A stretch of DNA of 59,206 nucleotides. It comes from Chloroflexota bacterium. Its GTDB lineage: Bacteria > Chloroflexota > Anaerolineae > Anaerolineales > Villigracilaceae. Below, one piece after another: positions 1-7,429 of the stretch. The stretch lies in NCBI GenBank assembly GCA_016235425.1, contig JACRLC010000063.1, forward strand, positions 1 through 59,206. Direction: 5' to 3'. The notes beneath the pieces were generated by a model. It saw nothing but the letters and a program-made list of their open reading frames with translations, was not told the DNA's origin and made no database searches. Every line of letters begins with the position of its first letter. The stretch's first letter is position 1. Made by a program: the position numbers and the translations under genes.

Positions 1-73
1 CATTGATCTCTGTGTGCATCACGTGTAATTTCTTGATGCCCAAAAGTTCATCCACAAAGTCATTCTGTATCAT
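1..73 (-). CDS. N-terminal fragment of a putative ISL3-type transposase
   Basis: An ATG at 73-71 on the minus strand follows a GGAAGGGAA ribosome binding site at good spacing and opens a frame that leaves the window after 24 codons. The visible protein starts MIQNDFVDELLGIKK. A short acidic and hydrophobic start with an LLGI motif resembles the N-terminus of ISL3 transposases, and the terminal-repeat-like sequence just upstream agrees. Only 24 residues are visible, so any other small or regulatory protein is possible. Confidence 0.4.
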   Translation of the reverse strand, partial: MIQNDFVDELLGIKKLHVMHTEIN

Positions 74-140
74 TGGAGTATTCCCTTCCACCCCAATGTT
101 AGCACTCTTGCCGACTTTTTACACCAAAAACGGTAGAGCC
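1..140 (-). mobile_element. one end of a probable ISL3-family insertion sequence (cut by window edge)
   Basis: Read on the minus strand, position 140 starts a GGCTCTACCG terminal-repeat-like sequence. It is followed by about 50 bases of leader, a good ribosome binding site and the start of an ORF that runs off the left edge. GGCTCT-type ends next to a transposase start are typical of ISL3-family elements. The bases just outside, 141-148 (AATATTCT), are AT-rich, as the 8-bp targets of this family usually are. The other end and nearly all of the transposase lie outside the window, so the family call rests on the terminal motif and the ORF start only. Confidence 0.5.
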
Positions 141-196
141 AATATTCTCAAACAAGAAACTGATTAAGCGGCTTCAGTTAAAAGTAGCGATGAATC

Positions 197-230
197 AAAA
201 GAGCCTGACGCTTTCGCATCAGGCTCTTTT
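197..230 (-). terminator. rho-independent terminator of the cold-shock gene
   Basis: Two 15-base arms (197-211 and 216-230) pair around a 4-base loop. Read on the minus strand the loop is GAAA, the single imperfect position becomes a G-U wobble and the stem ends in a T run. It lies 3 bases past the stop codon of the cold-shock gene. Confidence 0.9.
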
Positions 231-233
231 CGT

Positions 234-446
234 TTAGCTCAGAACAGTGACGTTGGTCGCCTGTGGGCCTTTGGGGCCTTTTTCGACAGTGAACTCAACC
301 TTCTGTCCTTCCTGAAGGTTACGGAAACCGTCACCCTGGATGGCGGAGAAATGGACGAAGACGTCCGCTCCACCTTCACGAGCGATAAAGCCGAAGCCTT
401 TGTCGCCATTGAACCACTTGACGGTACCAGTTATTCGATCAGACAT
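234..446 (-). CDS. cold-shock protein, CspA family
   Basis: A 70-residue single-domain CSD protein that binds single-stranded RNA and DNA and acts as an RNA chaperone in the cytoplasm. The start [13 protein letters not shown], the RNP1-like motif KGFGFI and the RNP2-like motif VFVHFSAI are all present, and the length is standard. The frame is open further upstream, but the ATG at 446 is the start because AAAGGAGG precedes it at ideal spacing and the family begins here. It is a single-gene transcript with a sigma-70 promoter at 591-619, a leader of about 138 bases containing a strong hairpin, and a terminator at 197-230. The long structured leader is reminiscent of cold-regulated csp mRNAs. 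Confidence 0.96.
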   Translation of the reverse strand: MSDRITGTVKWFNGDKGFGFIAREGGADVFVHFSAIQGDGFRNLQEGQKVEFTVEKGPKGPQATNVTVLS

Positions 447-517
447 TGTATTTGCCTCCTTTGGCAATTTAAAGATTTTTAGGTGTTCTGTTTTGTTCCA
501 TCGGAGGAAAAACAATG

Positions 518-543
518 CGGCTCACAGATATAACTGTGAGCCG
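518..543 (-). promoter_or_regulatory. hairpin in the cold-shock mRNA leader
   Basis: A perfect 10-bp stem (518-527 with 534-543) with a 6-base loop lies inside the transcribed leader of the cold-shock gene. On the minus strand it is followed a few bases later by TTGTTTTT, so it could act as an intrinsic attenuator, or as a structure that changes with temperature. The role is inferred. Confidence 0.6.
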
Positions 544-590
544 TTGCTGTTCTTTTACCAACGCGAACTTACTGTTATCCTACTTCGCCT

Positions 591-619
591 AATATAACAC
601 TCTAATTGGAGTGAGTCAA
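591..619 (-). promoter_or_regulatory. sigma-70-type promoter of the cold-shock gene
   Basis: On the minus strand TTGACT (619-614) and TATATT (596-591) are separated by exactly 17 bases. Each hexamer matches the consensus at five of six positions. Transcription should start near 584, about 138 bases before the start codon. Confidence 0.7.
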
Positions 620-670
620 TCAAAATTGATGGGCAATATTCAGGTTTTCAAATCACCATTTCCTTAATGC

Positions 671-676
671 TATAAT
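671..676 (+). promoter_or_regulatory. -10 element giving a nearly leaderless mRNA
   Basis: A perfect TATAAT ends only 9 bases before the ATG at 686, so transcription should start within a few bases of the start codon. The -35 region is weak (TTCAAA at 647-652 with an 18-base spacer is the best candidate), and no Shine-Dalgarno sequence is present. Confidence 0.5.
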
Positions 677-685
677 CTTTTTACT

Positions 686-1609
686 ATGAACTTTCTCATC
701 ACAGGCGCGGCGGGCTTTCTTGGTTCGTCGCTTGCAAATCATCTCGCCCGGGAGGGACATCAAGTGCGCGGCCTCGACGACCTCTCCACAGGCGATCCAC
801 AGGCGTTATCACCCGATGTCCATTTCACGCGCGGGGACGTGAGCGACCGTCCCAAGTTGTGGACTCTGCTCCAGGAAGTGGACGTGGTCTATCATCTCGC
901 GGCGCGCGTCTCAGTGCCCGAATCCATCTTGTATCCGCGCGATTACAACGCGGTCAATGTGGGGGGAACTGTCGCGTTAATGGAGGCCATGCGCGATGTG
1001 GGCGTGAGGCGCGTCGTTCTCGCTTCGTCAGGCCCGGTCTACGGCGACCTCGGCGAACAGCCTCTCAAAGAGTCCGCCGCGCCGAATCCGCGCTCGCCAT
1101 ACGCGGTCTCCAAACTCGCCGCAGAATATTACGTCCGCACGATTGGCAGGCTGTGGGGAATCGAAACGGTCAGCCTGCGAATTTTCAATGCCTACGGCCC
1201 GGGTCAGCACCTGCCGCCCTCCCACCCACCCGTCGTGCCGCACTTTCTCAAACAGGCGCAACGCGGCGGGACGCTCGTCGTCCACGGTGACGGAACGCAG
1301 ACACGCGATTACGTCTACGTGGATGACGTGGTCAGCGCGATGGTCGCGGCCTCAACCGCGCCAAACGTGGACGGACTCGTCATCAACGTGGGCTCCGGTA
1401 AAGAGACCAACATTCGCGATTTGGTGAAATGCGTGTTGGATGTGACGGGAAGCAACGCGGAGGTGCTCTACAACACCCAAACATCCGGCGGCGTCTCCCG
1501 CCTCTGCGCGGACCTGACGCTTGCCAGCCAGAAATTAAATTATCGCCCCTCAATCTCTCTCGCGGAGGGATTGAGGTTGACGTTGAAGCGCGACCCAAGG
1601 TTTAAATGA
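686..1609 (+). CDS. NAD-dependent epimerase/dehydratase, extended SDR, UDP-glucose 4-epimerase-like
   Basis: A 307-residue extended short-chain dehydrogenase acting on nucleotide sugars in the cytoplasm. The Rossmann motif GAAGFLG is at residues 7-13, and an acidic pair DD near 31-32 suits NAD binding. Ser 114-115 and the catalytic Y139-x3-K143 (PYAVSK) follow. The C-terminal half has the usual substrate-binding features, including RDYVYVDDV. It resembles GalE and WbpP-type 4-epimerases, but the exact sugar cannot be read. It has no ribosome binding site, which fits the -10 element just upstream. It is the first gene of a rightward run with the glycosylase gene 16 bases downstream. Confidence 0.85.
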   Translation: MNFLITGAAGFLGSSLANHLAREGHQVRGLDDLSTGDPQALSPDVHFTRGDVSDRPKLWTLLQEVDVVYHLAARVSVPESILYPRDYNAVNVGGTVALMEAMRDVGVRRVVLASSGPVYGDLGEQPLKESAAPNPRSPYAVSKLAAEYYVRTIGRLWGIETVSLRIFNAYGPGQHLPPSHPPVVPHFLKQAQRGGTLVVHGDGTQTRDYVYVDDVVSAMVAASTAPNVDGLVINVGSGKETNIRDLVKCVLDVTGSNAEVLYNTQTSGGVSRLCADLTLASQKLNYRPSISLAEGLRLTLKRDPRFK

Positions 1610-1625
1610 TTCAACTAAACTCTCT

Positions 1626-2252
1626 GTGAACCCTGTGGTTAAACCCCTCCCCCGCGACTTTTATGATCGCCCCACATTGACCGTCGCACGCGAACTGATT
1701 GGCGCGCGGTTGGTTCGGATTCTGGATGCCGCGAAATTGGTTGGGATAATCACCGAAACCGAAGCGTACATCGGTGAAGAGGATCTGGCTTGTCACGCCA
1801 AGTCAGGACTCACACCGCGCACGCAGGTGATGTACGGCCAGCCCGGTCACGCGTATGTCTATTTCACGTATGGCAATCACTGGATGCTGAACGCGGTCAC
1901 CGAGCGCGAGGGATTTCCCGCGGCGGTGCTGATTCGCGCCATCCAACCGATTGAGGGCGTGGAAGTGATATCGAAGAATCGTCAGGGGCGCGATACGTTT
2001 GGGCCGGGGAAACTCTGTCAGGCGATGGGAATCACCAAAACGGAGAACGGGGTTGATTTAACGGAAGCAAACCAAAGTCTATGGATCGAAGCGGGGATTT
2101 TCGTCCCCAATAAGAGCGTGACGATTGGCCCCCGTGTGGGGTTAAATAAAACACCGGAGCCGTGGCTGTCAAAGCCGTGGCGGTTTTTGGTAAAAGATAT
2201 TTCTGTCACACCTGCACTTGCGTCAGGTGCAAGTGTTGCGAGGAGGCCATAG
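1626..2252 (+). CDS. DNA-3-methyladenine glycosylase, Mpg/AAG family
   Basis: A 208-residue base-excision repair enzyme that removes alkylated purines such as 3-methyladenine. The family signature is clear: DFYDRPTLTVARELIG at the start, ETEAY with the probable catalytic base E46 and the stacking Y48, H57 in the ACHA motif, then QPGHAYVYFTYG. The GTG at 1626 is chosen because it gives the normal N-terminus. No good ribosome binding site is visible. The last dozen residues (about 3' of 2215) run into a dispersed palindromic repeat, so the C-terminal tail is probably not conserved. Confidence 0.9.
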   Translation: MNPVVKPLPRDFYDRPTLTVARELIGARLVRILDAAKLVGIITETEAYIGEEDLACHAKSGLTPRTQVMYGQPGHAYVYFTYGNHWMLNAVTEREGFPAAVLIRAIQPIEGVEVISKNRQGRDTFGPGKLCQAMGITKTENGVDLTEANQSLWIEAGIFVPNKSVTIGPRVGLNKTPEPWLSKPWRFLVKDISVTPALASGASVARRP

Positions 2253-2256
2253 GCCG

Positions 2257-2311
2257 ACAAAGCAATCCCTCCTTGCCAGGGGATTGCTTCGGGCTTCGCC
2301 CTCGCAATGAC
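2257..2311 (+). repeat. dispersed nested palindrome, copy 1
   Basis: Contains AAGCAATCCC and its inverse GGGATTGCTT around a short loop, then CTCGCAATGACG. The same parts in the same order occur at 22963-23033, where the outer arm is also intact. It fills the gap between the glycosylase and fabI genes. Confidence 0.7.
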
Positions 2312-2331
2312 GAACAACTTTTGGAGGAACA

Positions 2332-3129
2332 ATGGGACTGCTTGAAGGTAAAAACGCTTTAATTTTTGGTCTTGCAAACGAACGCTCGATTGCGTGGGGA
2401 ATCACGCAGGCGTTTCATCGCGAGGGTGCAAATATTGGAATCAGTTACGCGGGCGAAATGCTCGAGCGGCGCGTCAAGCCGCTGGCCGAACAGGTTGGAT
2501 GTAAATGGGTCGAGGAATGTGACGTGACCAGGGACGATCAAATTGCTGCCGCGGCGGAGAAGGCCGCGCAGAATTTTGGGAAGATTGATGTGCTCGTCCA
2601 TTCGATTGCGTTCGCAGGCCGCGAAGAATTGACCGGCCCGTATTACAACACCAGCCGCGAAGGCTTTAAGAACGCAATGGATATTTCGGTATTTTCATTT
2701 GTGGCGCTGTCGAGGGCATTTCAACCTTTGTTGAATCCAGGCGCGTCGCTGATGTGCCTGACATATTACGGTTCAGTGAAAGTCGCGCCGCATTACAACG
2801 TAATGGGCGTGGCAAAGGCCGCGCTCGAATCGTCGACGCGTTATCTGGCGTATGATTTCGGCCCGCAGAAAATTCGCGTCAACGCGATTTCGGCTGGCCC
2901 CATTCGCACGCTCGCCGCGGCTGGCGTAGGCGGCTTCCGCGATATGTACAAGCATTTCGCGGATATGTCCCCCATGCGCGAAAACGTGACGATTGAAGAC
3001 GTGGGTAACGCGGCAGTGTTCCTTGCATCGGATTTGTCTGCGCGAATCACGGGTGAAGTGTTGTATGTTGATTCGGGCTTCAATACGATTGGCGTGCAGA
3101 TGAGCGCGAAGGAAGAGAAGAGCGAGTAG
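2332..3129 (+). CDS. fabI: enoyl-[acyl-carrier-protein] reductase (NADH)
   Basis: A 265-residue FabI that reduces the double bond of enoyl-ACP in the last step of each fatty-acid elongation cycle. The start [20 protein letters not shown] is diagnostic of FabI. The catalytic pair Y155 and K162 has the FabI spacing Y-x6-K, unlike ordinary SDRs. [10 protein letters not shown] follows, and the C-terminal [10 protein letters not shown] is standard. TTTGGAGG lies 5 bases before the ATG. A terminator follows at 3160-3190. Confidence 0.96.
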   Translation: MGLLEGKNALIFGLANERSIAWGITQAFHREGANIGISYAGEMLERRVKPLAEQVGCKWVEECDVTRDDQIAAAAEKAAQNFGKIDVLVHSIAFAGREELTGPYYNTSREGFKNAMDISVFSFVALSRAFQPLLNPGASLMCLTYYGSVKVAPHYNVMGVAKAALESSTRYLAYDFGPQKIRVNAISAGPIRTLAAAGVGGFRDMYKHFADMSPMRENVTIEDVGNAAVFLASDLSARITGEVLYVDSGFNTIGVQMSAKEEKSE

Positions 3130-3159
3130 TAGAGGAGAGACTGGAGATTAGAGAATTGG

Positions 3160-3190
3160 AAGGGTGGGCCTAGCGTCCACCCTTTTGTTT
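3160..3190 (+). terminator. rho-independent terminator after fabI
   Basis: AAGGGTGG (3160-3167) pairs with CCACCCTT (3177-3184) around a 9-base loop and is followed by TTGTTTT. Confidence 0.7.
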
Positions 3191-3223
3191 TAACGGTAAA
3201 ATTGGAGTAAGGAAACAGGGAAC

Positions 3224-3487
3224 ATGAAAATCCGCATCGAACCGCACACATTGGAACGCGCTGAATAACGCGGCGCGAGCGAAAACGAGATTCGAGACAC
3301 TCTTGAAACTGGATTGGATATTCCCGCCCGAGGCAACCGAAATGGAAAAGCCAAAATCTACGATTTCAAGCAGGAACGGCTTGGAAAATATTACGAGCAC
3401 AAACGCGTGGAAGTAATTTACGTGGAAGAAGAAAATCAATTTGTAACTGTTACCGTGTACGTCTTTTACGGAGAATGGAAGGCTTGA
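3224..3487 (+). pseudogene. DUF4258-like protein with an in-frame stop codon
   Basis: Reading from the ATG at 3224 gives MKIRIEPHTLERAE, then TAA at 3266-3268, then the same frame continues unbroken for 73 more codons (RGASENEIRDTLE to VYVFYGEWKA) up to TGA at 3485. The whole 87-codon product looks like a DUF4258-type protein. A GAA-to-TAA change (Glu to stop) is the simplest explanation, since the expected motif here is ERAEERGAS. AAGGA precedes the ATG. The gene ends one base before the ATG of the DUF2283 gene, the usual layout of this toxin-antitoxin-like pair. A sequencing error at one base would restore the gene. Confidence 0.75.
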
Positions 3488-3488
3488 A

Positions 3489-3707
3489 ATGCAAATCGTT
3501 TATAACCCCAAAACCGACGTGCTTTATATTCGTCTTGACGACGCGAAACAGGATGTACTAAACCAGCGGGTCTCGGAAGATGTTGTGCTTGATTTGGGCA
3601 GGGAAGATAAAATCGTTGGCATCGAAATTCTTGATGCTTCCGCACATCTTAACCTAAAAAAGATTTTACCTGTCGAATATCAAATCGCCGCAGGTGTCAG
3701 CGCATAA
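3489..3707 (+). CDS. DUF2283 family protein, possible antitoxin
   Basis: A 72-residue protein with the DUF2283 signature: YNPKTDVLYIRLDD near the start, VVLDLGREDKIVGIEILDAS in the middle and a short helical C-terminus. Genes of this family commonly sit next to DUF4258 genes and are thought to form toxin-antitoxin-like pairs. Here the upstream partner is interrupted by a stop while this gene is intact. Its stop overlaps the ATG of the bactofilin gene by one base (TAATG), so translation of the two may be coupled. Confidence 0.8.
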   Translation: MQIVYNPKTDVLYIRLDDAKQDVLNQRVSEDVVLDLGREDKIVGIEILDASAHLNLKKILPVEYQIAAGVSA

Positions 3708-4225
3708 TGTTCAAACGCAATACCACCCCATCCACTGAATCCACACCACAAGTTCAGGCCGTTGAGCGCATCACGTCTGTGCTCGGCTCGGGCGTCATCT
3801 GGCACGGTTCCATCAACGGCTCAGGCGGCATCCGCATCGAGGGCGCGTTCGAAGGCGAGATTGCCCTGCGCGGCATGTTGGTTGTCGGCGAGACGGGACG
3901 CGTCACCTGCCAGAACGTGCGCGCCAACACCGTGATTGTCGCGGGCGCGGTGCGCGGCAACATCACGACCCAGAAACTGGAAATCCGCGCCACAGGCCGC
4001 GTCTGGGGAGACGTGGTCACAACCGCGTTCGTGACCGAGGAAGGCGCGTTCCTGCGCGGTCAGATTCGGATGGAAGAAACGGTCGAACTGGACCTCGAGC
4101 CTGCTCCCGAGTCCACGCCTTCGGAGGCCGCCCAGGCAGAAGCCATCATCCAGGCCGCGCCGTCCGTGCAGGTTCCAGAACCCGTGCCTGATGCGACACA
4201 GAAGATTGCACGCAAGAAAAAATAA
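3707..4225 (+). CDS. bactofilin, polymer-forming cytoskeletal protein
   Basis: A 172-residue bactofilin. The central part (about residues 22-125) is the right-handed beta-helix of the family, visible as repeated hydrophobic/Gly turns: GVIWHGSINGSGGIRIEG, FEGEI, GMLVVGETG, VRANTVIVAGAVRGNI, LEIRATGRVWGDV. The N-terminus is short and polar. The C-terminal 45 residues are rich in Pro, Glu and Ala and probably disordered, ending in a basic RKKK tail. Bactofilins polymerise without nucleotide and help to place wall-modifying enzymes. The start overlaps the stop of the DUF2283 gene. Confidence 0.92.
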   Translation: MFKRNTTPSTESTPQVQAVERITSVLGSGVIWHGSINGSGGIRIEGAFEGEIALRGMLVVGETGRVTCQNVRANTVIVAGAVRGNITTQKLEIRATGRVWGDVVTTAFVTEEGAFLRGQIRMEETVELDLEPAPESTPSEAAQAEAIIQAAPSVQVPEPVPDATQKIARKKK

Positions 4226-4228
4226 GCA

Positions 4229-5221
4229 GTGCCCCTCATCCGCGACACCGCCAATCAAATACTTGACGCAGACCCAGACCCCGCAATCCGCCTTCGACTC
4301 CTGCGCGATGTCCTTCATTCTTCTCCCAAAGACCCACAACTCATTCAAGCAAAAACCGATCTGGATAAAAGCCGCTGGGTTATTCAACTAAAAAGTGAAC
4401 AGAGACAGGATGGCAGTTGGGGACGGTTTCATTCAGAAGACACCAAACACAGGCAGAGTATTCCCACAACTGAATTCGGTGTCGAACACGCGCAAGCCCT
4501 TGGACTGGACGAATCGCATCCAATCGTAGACAAAGTGATAAATTATCTAGCCCGGCTTATCGAAGTTCAAATTGACTTCCCCGACCCTCCAGAGAACAAC
4601 GACCGCTGGCCGACAGGTACGAAATTATTCACAGCATCCACGCTGGCTCGCATTAAACCTGAACATCCCGCTCTAAACGAATCCCTGAAATTATGGTCTG
4701 CAATTGCTGAGAAAACTTTTTCATCTGGAATGTACAATCCCGAAGCGGAGATTGAAGCGCATCTTCAACTCACGGGTGCATCGGTTAAGAATAGTTATCT
4801 GAGACTTCACGGTAAATATCAAATTGCCCTGTTGAGTTCACGTCCAAATCTCCTCTCCCATAAAACTGAAACGAGCCTGCTAAATTGGCTTTGGCGCAGG
4901 GACACTGGGATGGGCTATCTTGAAATGCCGTTAACACCGCTTCCTCGCGGCTCTTCATCAAGCCAAATTGAAAGATGGTTCACGTCACTTGAAATTGTGT
5001 CTCGGTTTTCAGGTTGGTGCGAGAGAGGAAAAGACATTATCCAATGGCTTTGGAATCAACACGGCGGAGATGGACTTTGGGATTTCGGCCCGAAAGCATC
5101 TCACACGACATTCATGCCGCTTTCTGAAAACTGGCAAAAGAAATCCACCCGTAGATTCGATTGGACGACCAGGACACTCCTCTTACTGGAGAAGTGCGTC
5201 GCACCAGACAAAGCGAATTAA
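4229..5221 (+). CDS. prenyltransferase/squalene-oxidase-repeat-like protein of unknown function
   Basis: A 330-residue protein with the alpha-toroid look of terpene-cyclase and prenyltransferase repeats: QDGSWGRF near residue 60 and GGDGLWDFG near residue 280 are QW-like motifs, and an LRLLRDVL helix starts the protein. No DxDD cyclase motif is seen, so enzymatic activity is doubtful. The GTG at 4229, three bases after the bactofilin stop, is the earliest start and no ribosome binding site is visible, which suggests coupled translation. Similar stand-alone proteins are common in Chloroflexota and are usually left as hypothetical. Confidence 0.6.
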   Translation: MPLIRDTANQILDADPDPAIRLRLLRDVLHSSPKDPQLIQAKTDLDKSRWVIQLKSEQRQDGSWGRFHSEDTKHRQSIPTTEFGVEHAQALGLDESHPIVDKVINYLARLIEVQIDFPDPPENNDRWPTGTKLFTASTLARIKPEHPALNESLKLWSAIAEKTFSSGMYNPEAEIEAHLQLTGASVKNSYLRLHGKYQIALLSSRPNLLSHKTETSLLNWLWRRDTGMGYLEMPLTPLPRGSSSSQIERWFTSLEIVSRFSGWCERGKDIIQWLWNQHGGDGLWDFGPKASHTTFMPLSENWQKKSTRRFDWTTRTLLLLEKCVAPDKAN

Positions 5222-5298
5222 TCCGCTAAAATGGATTGTCCACCCCGAAGGCAATATTTCATTTAGAAAGGTGCGACGCACCCGCGCAGACAATAAAT

Positions 5299-6525
5299 AT
5301 GAAATACCACGACCTATCCATCCAAACCCAACGCGAAGCCCCCAACAACGCACGGACTGAAGGTTTTTCCTTCCTTGTCCGCGCGGGTTATCTCACCCGT
5401 GAAAATGTCCCGACGCAATTGGGCGAATATGCAATCAATCACCTGGGAGAACTCGCCAAACAACACGACGAATCTCTCTTCTCTCATCTTTCCTTGCCCA
5501 CCATCACCAACGATACCGAAATCTTCTTTCCCATCAAATCGGGCTCAGTTGAAGTCATCCATTGTCCAGCGTGCAAGTATGCGGAGCGTCTCGAGCTTGC
5601 GCGTTTCGCAAAATCCGCGCTCCCGCGGGAAGAGCAACTTCCACTTGAAAAAGTTCTGACGCCCGACTGCAATACCATCGAGTCGCTTGCAAATTTTCTT
5701 GGAGTTCCCAAAGAAAAAACTGCCAAAGCGTTGATGTGCACGCGCCTTTCTGACAACAGATTCGTCTTCGTCGTCGTGCGCGGGGACATGCAGATGAGCG
5801 AAGCCAAGTTGAAGAAACTCGTCGGCGATGTCCGCCCTGCAACGGCGGAAGAAATCAGCAAATCAGGCGCGGCCGCGGGGTACGCGTCACCTGTGGGGCT
5901 GAAGGATGTGCTGATTGTCGTAGATGACTTAATACCGCAATCGCAGAATCTCGTCGCAGGTGCAAATGAAACTGGCTATCACTTGAAGAACACCAACTAC
6001 GAACGCGATTATCAAGCGGAAATCGTCGCGGACTTGGTTCAGACGCAGGAAGGTGACGGTTGCCCAAACTGCGGTAAGCCATTTTCCGTTCTCTCTTGCA
6101 TTAATCTATCTTCCACTTCATTTACTAACCTGGCTACGCGCAGAGAATTTCATTTCGAGAACATTCTGCTTGCCCTCGCTGAAAATTATCACGATGACAA
6201 GGGACTCACCCTCCCAAAGTCCGCCGCGCCGTTTGACGTGTATCTTATGCACATCCCTGGCAAGGAAATGGACACACATGCCAAAGCCGAAGAAATTTAC
6301 AACTCACTTCAAAGCGCGGGCATTTCAGTCTTGTTCGACGACCGCGACGAACGCGCAGGGGTGAAATTCAATGACGCGGATTTGATTGGGTGTCCAATCC
6401 GCGTGACGGTTGGGGAAAAGAATCTCAAAGAGGGGATGGTAGAATTGAAACTTCGTTCAGAGAAATCCAGCAGGCAGGTCTCTGTTATCGAAATCAAGTC
6501 CGCACTTGGATTAGACATCCTTTAG
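5299..6525 (+). CDS. prolyl-tRNA-synthetase-like protein lacking the catalytic core (INS editing domain plus anticodon-binding domain)
   Basis: The 408-residue product aligns with bacterial ProRS in three blocks: a short N-terminus (MKYHDLS, TQREAP, LLVRAGY-like), the YbaK/INS editing domain at about residues 90-240 (SVEVIHCPACKYAERLELA, FLGVPKEKTAKAL), and the C-terminal anticodon-binding domain (APFDVYLMHIPG, FDDRDERAGVKFNDADLIGCPIRVTVG). Class II motifs 1 and 2 are absent: the protein jumps from about residue 60 directly to the piece preceding INS. Motif 3 is replaced by REFHFENILLALAE without its GxGR arginine. It therefore cannot make prolyl-adenylate as read; a trans-editing or tRNA-binding role is inferred. 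A TTG at 5236 in frame is possible, but the ATG at 5299 matches the family start. Confidence 0.75.
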   Translation: MKYHDLSIQTQREAPNNARTEGFSFLVRAGYLTRENVPTQLGEYAINHLGELAKQHDESLFSHLSLPTITNDTEIFFPIKSGSVEVIHCPACKYAERLELARFAKSALPREEQLPLEKVLTPDCNTIESLANFLGVPKEKTAKALMCTRLSDNRFVFVVVRGDMQMSEAKLKKLVGDVRPATAEEISKSGAAAGYASPVGLKDVLIVVDDLIPQSQNLVAGANETGYHLKNTNYERDYQAEIVADLVQTQEGDGCPNCGKPFSVLSCINLSSTSFTNLATRREFHFENILLALAENYHDDKGLTLPKSAAPFDVYLMHIPGKEMDTHAKAEEIYNSLQSAGISVLFDDRDERAGVKFNDADLIGCPIRVTVGEKNLKEGMVELKLRSEKSSRQVSVIEIKSALGLDIL

Positions 6526-6546
6526 ACATAATAAAATGAGGCAGGA

Positions 6547-7401
6547 ATGACATTTAATACATCCATCAAGTCAAGAATCCGGCGTTTCATCCAACCATTT
6601 ACAAAATGGCTTCAGCACAAGACCTTCGGAGCGGACGGTTTTTCGTCACATTCCGGACTCTATACAGATGTCAGAACCCTCAATGCTAAAGATGTGGAAT
6701 TCATGGAAAATAATATCGTCGAATCCTGTAAACGAAGAAATTACGATCAGCAAAGCATCGCTAGTTGGAAAAGTCACACTTATCGCCTGTTGCTCACACA
6801 TCAATGGTTACATCGTATCACCGACAGACTTCCGGAACATGCAATCGTTTTTGACCTGGGCGTAGAGAGCGTTGCCACCGACCTTTTGAAAACCGAATTT
6901 CCAAAATTCCAATGGCAAAACACAAACTGGGATTTGCGGTATCGTTGGAAAACTGAGGACAATTCCCTGGATCTAATCGTCTGCACAGAACTTTTGGAAC
7001 ATCTTTCTGAACCGTCAAATGAGATATTTAATGAGGGCTTTTATAAAAAGGGATTGCGAGATACTCTAAAGGAGTTATTCCGTGTTCTAAAACCTGGTGG
7101 TTTTTTCTTTGCCACCACTCCGAACGTCGTATCGGTACTGCAACTGATGCACATCCTGAATAAAAGGGCACCATGGTTCTATGATTTACATGTTCGAGAA
7201 TATACCCTGGAAGAGATGGTGAGCGAAGTCACGAACACGGGATTCGATATAATTCAGGCAAAAGATGTGCATTGCATGAGCGTGTACAAGAAAGAAAACT
7301 ACTCTTCCCTTTTTGAGGCGTTGATCGCATATGGTTACCCGGTCGATGGACGAGGCGACGATTTATTCATTCTCGCCCAAAAACCCCTCAATTCCAAATA
7401 A
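6547..7401 (+). CDS. class I SAM-dependent methyltransferase
   Basis: A 284-residue protein of the Methyltransf_11/23 type. Post-motif ELLEHLSEP (about residue 150) and LFRVLKPGGFFFATTPN (about 180) are typical. Motif I is degenerate (VFDLGVES in place of DxGxGxG), so SAM binding is atypical. The target is unknown; the style is that of small-molecule or cell-surface methyltransferases. The gene sits between the ProRS-like gene and a second, decayed copy of that gene's 3' end. This suggests it entered by an insertion or duplication event at this site. Its base composition is more AT-rich than its neighbours. Confidence 0.75.
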   Translation: MTFNTSIKSRIRRFIQPFTKWLQHKTFGADGFSSHSGLYTDVRTLNAKDVEFMENNIVESCKRRNYDQQSIASWKSHTYRLLLTHQWLHRITDRLPEHAIVFDLGVESVATDLLKTEFPKFQWQNTNWDLRYRWKTEDNSLDLIVCTELLEHLSEPSNEIFNEGFYKKGLRDTLKELFRVLKPGGFFFATTPNVVSVLQLMHILNKRAPWFYDLHVREYTLEEMVSEVTNTGFDIIQAKDVHCMSVYKKENYSSLFEALIAYGYPVDGRGDDLFILAQKPLNSK

Positions 7402-7429
7402 AAATCTTCGTCAGCCTTACGCAAAGACC

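Noticed and set aside
5236-5298. TTG start 21 codons upstream for the ProRS-like gene
   Set aside because: The extra residues have no counterpart in ProRS, and no ribosome binding site is present.
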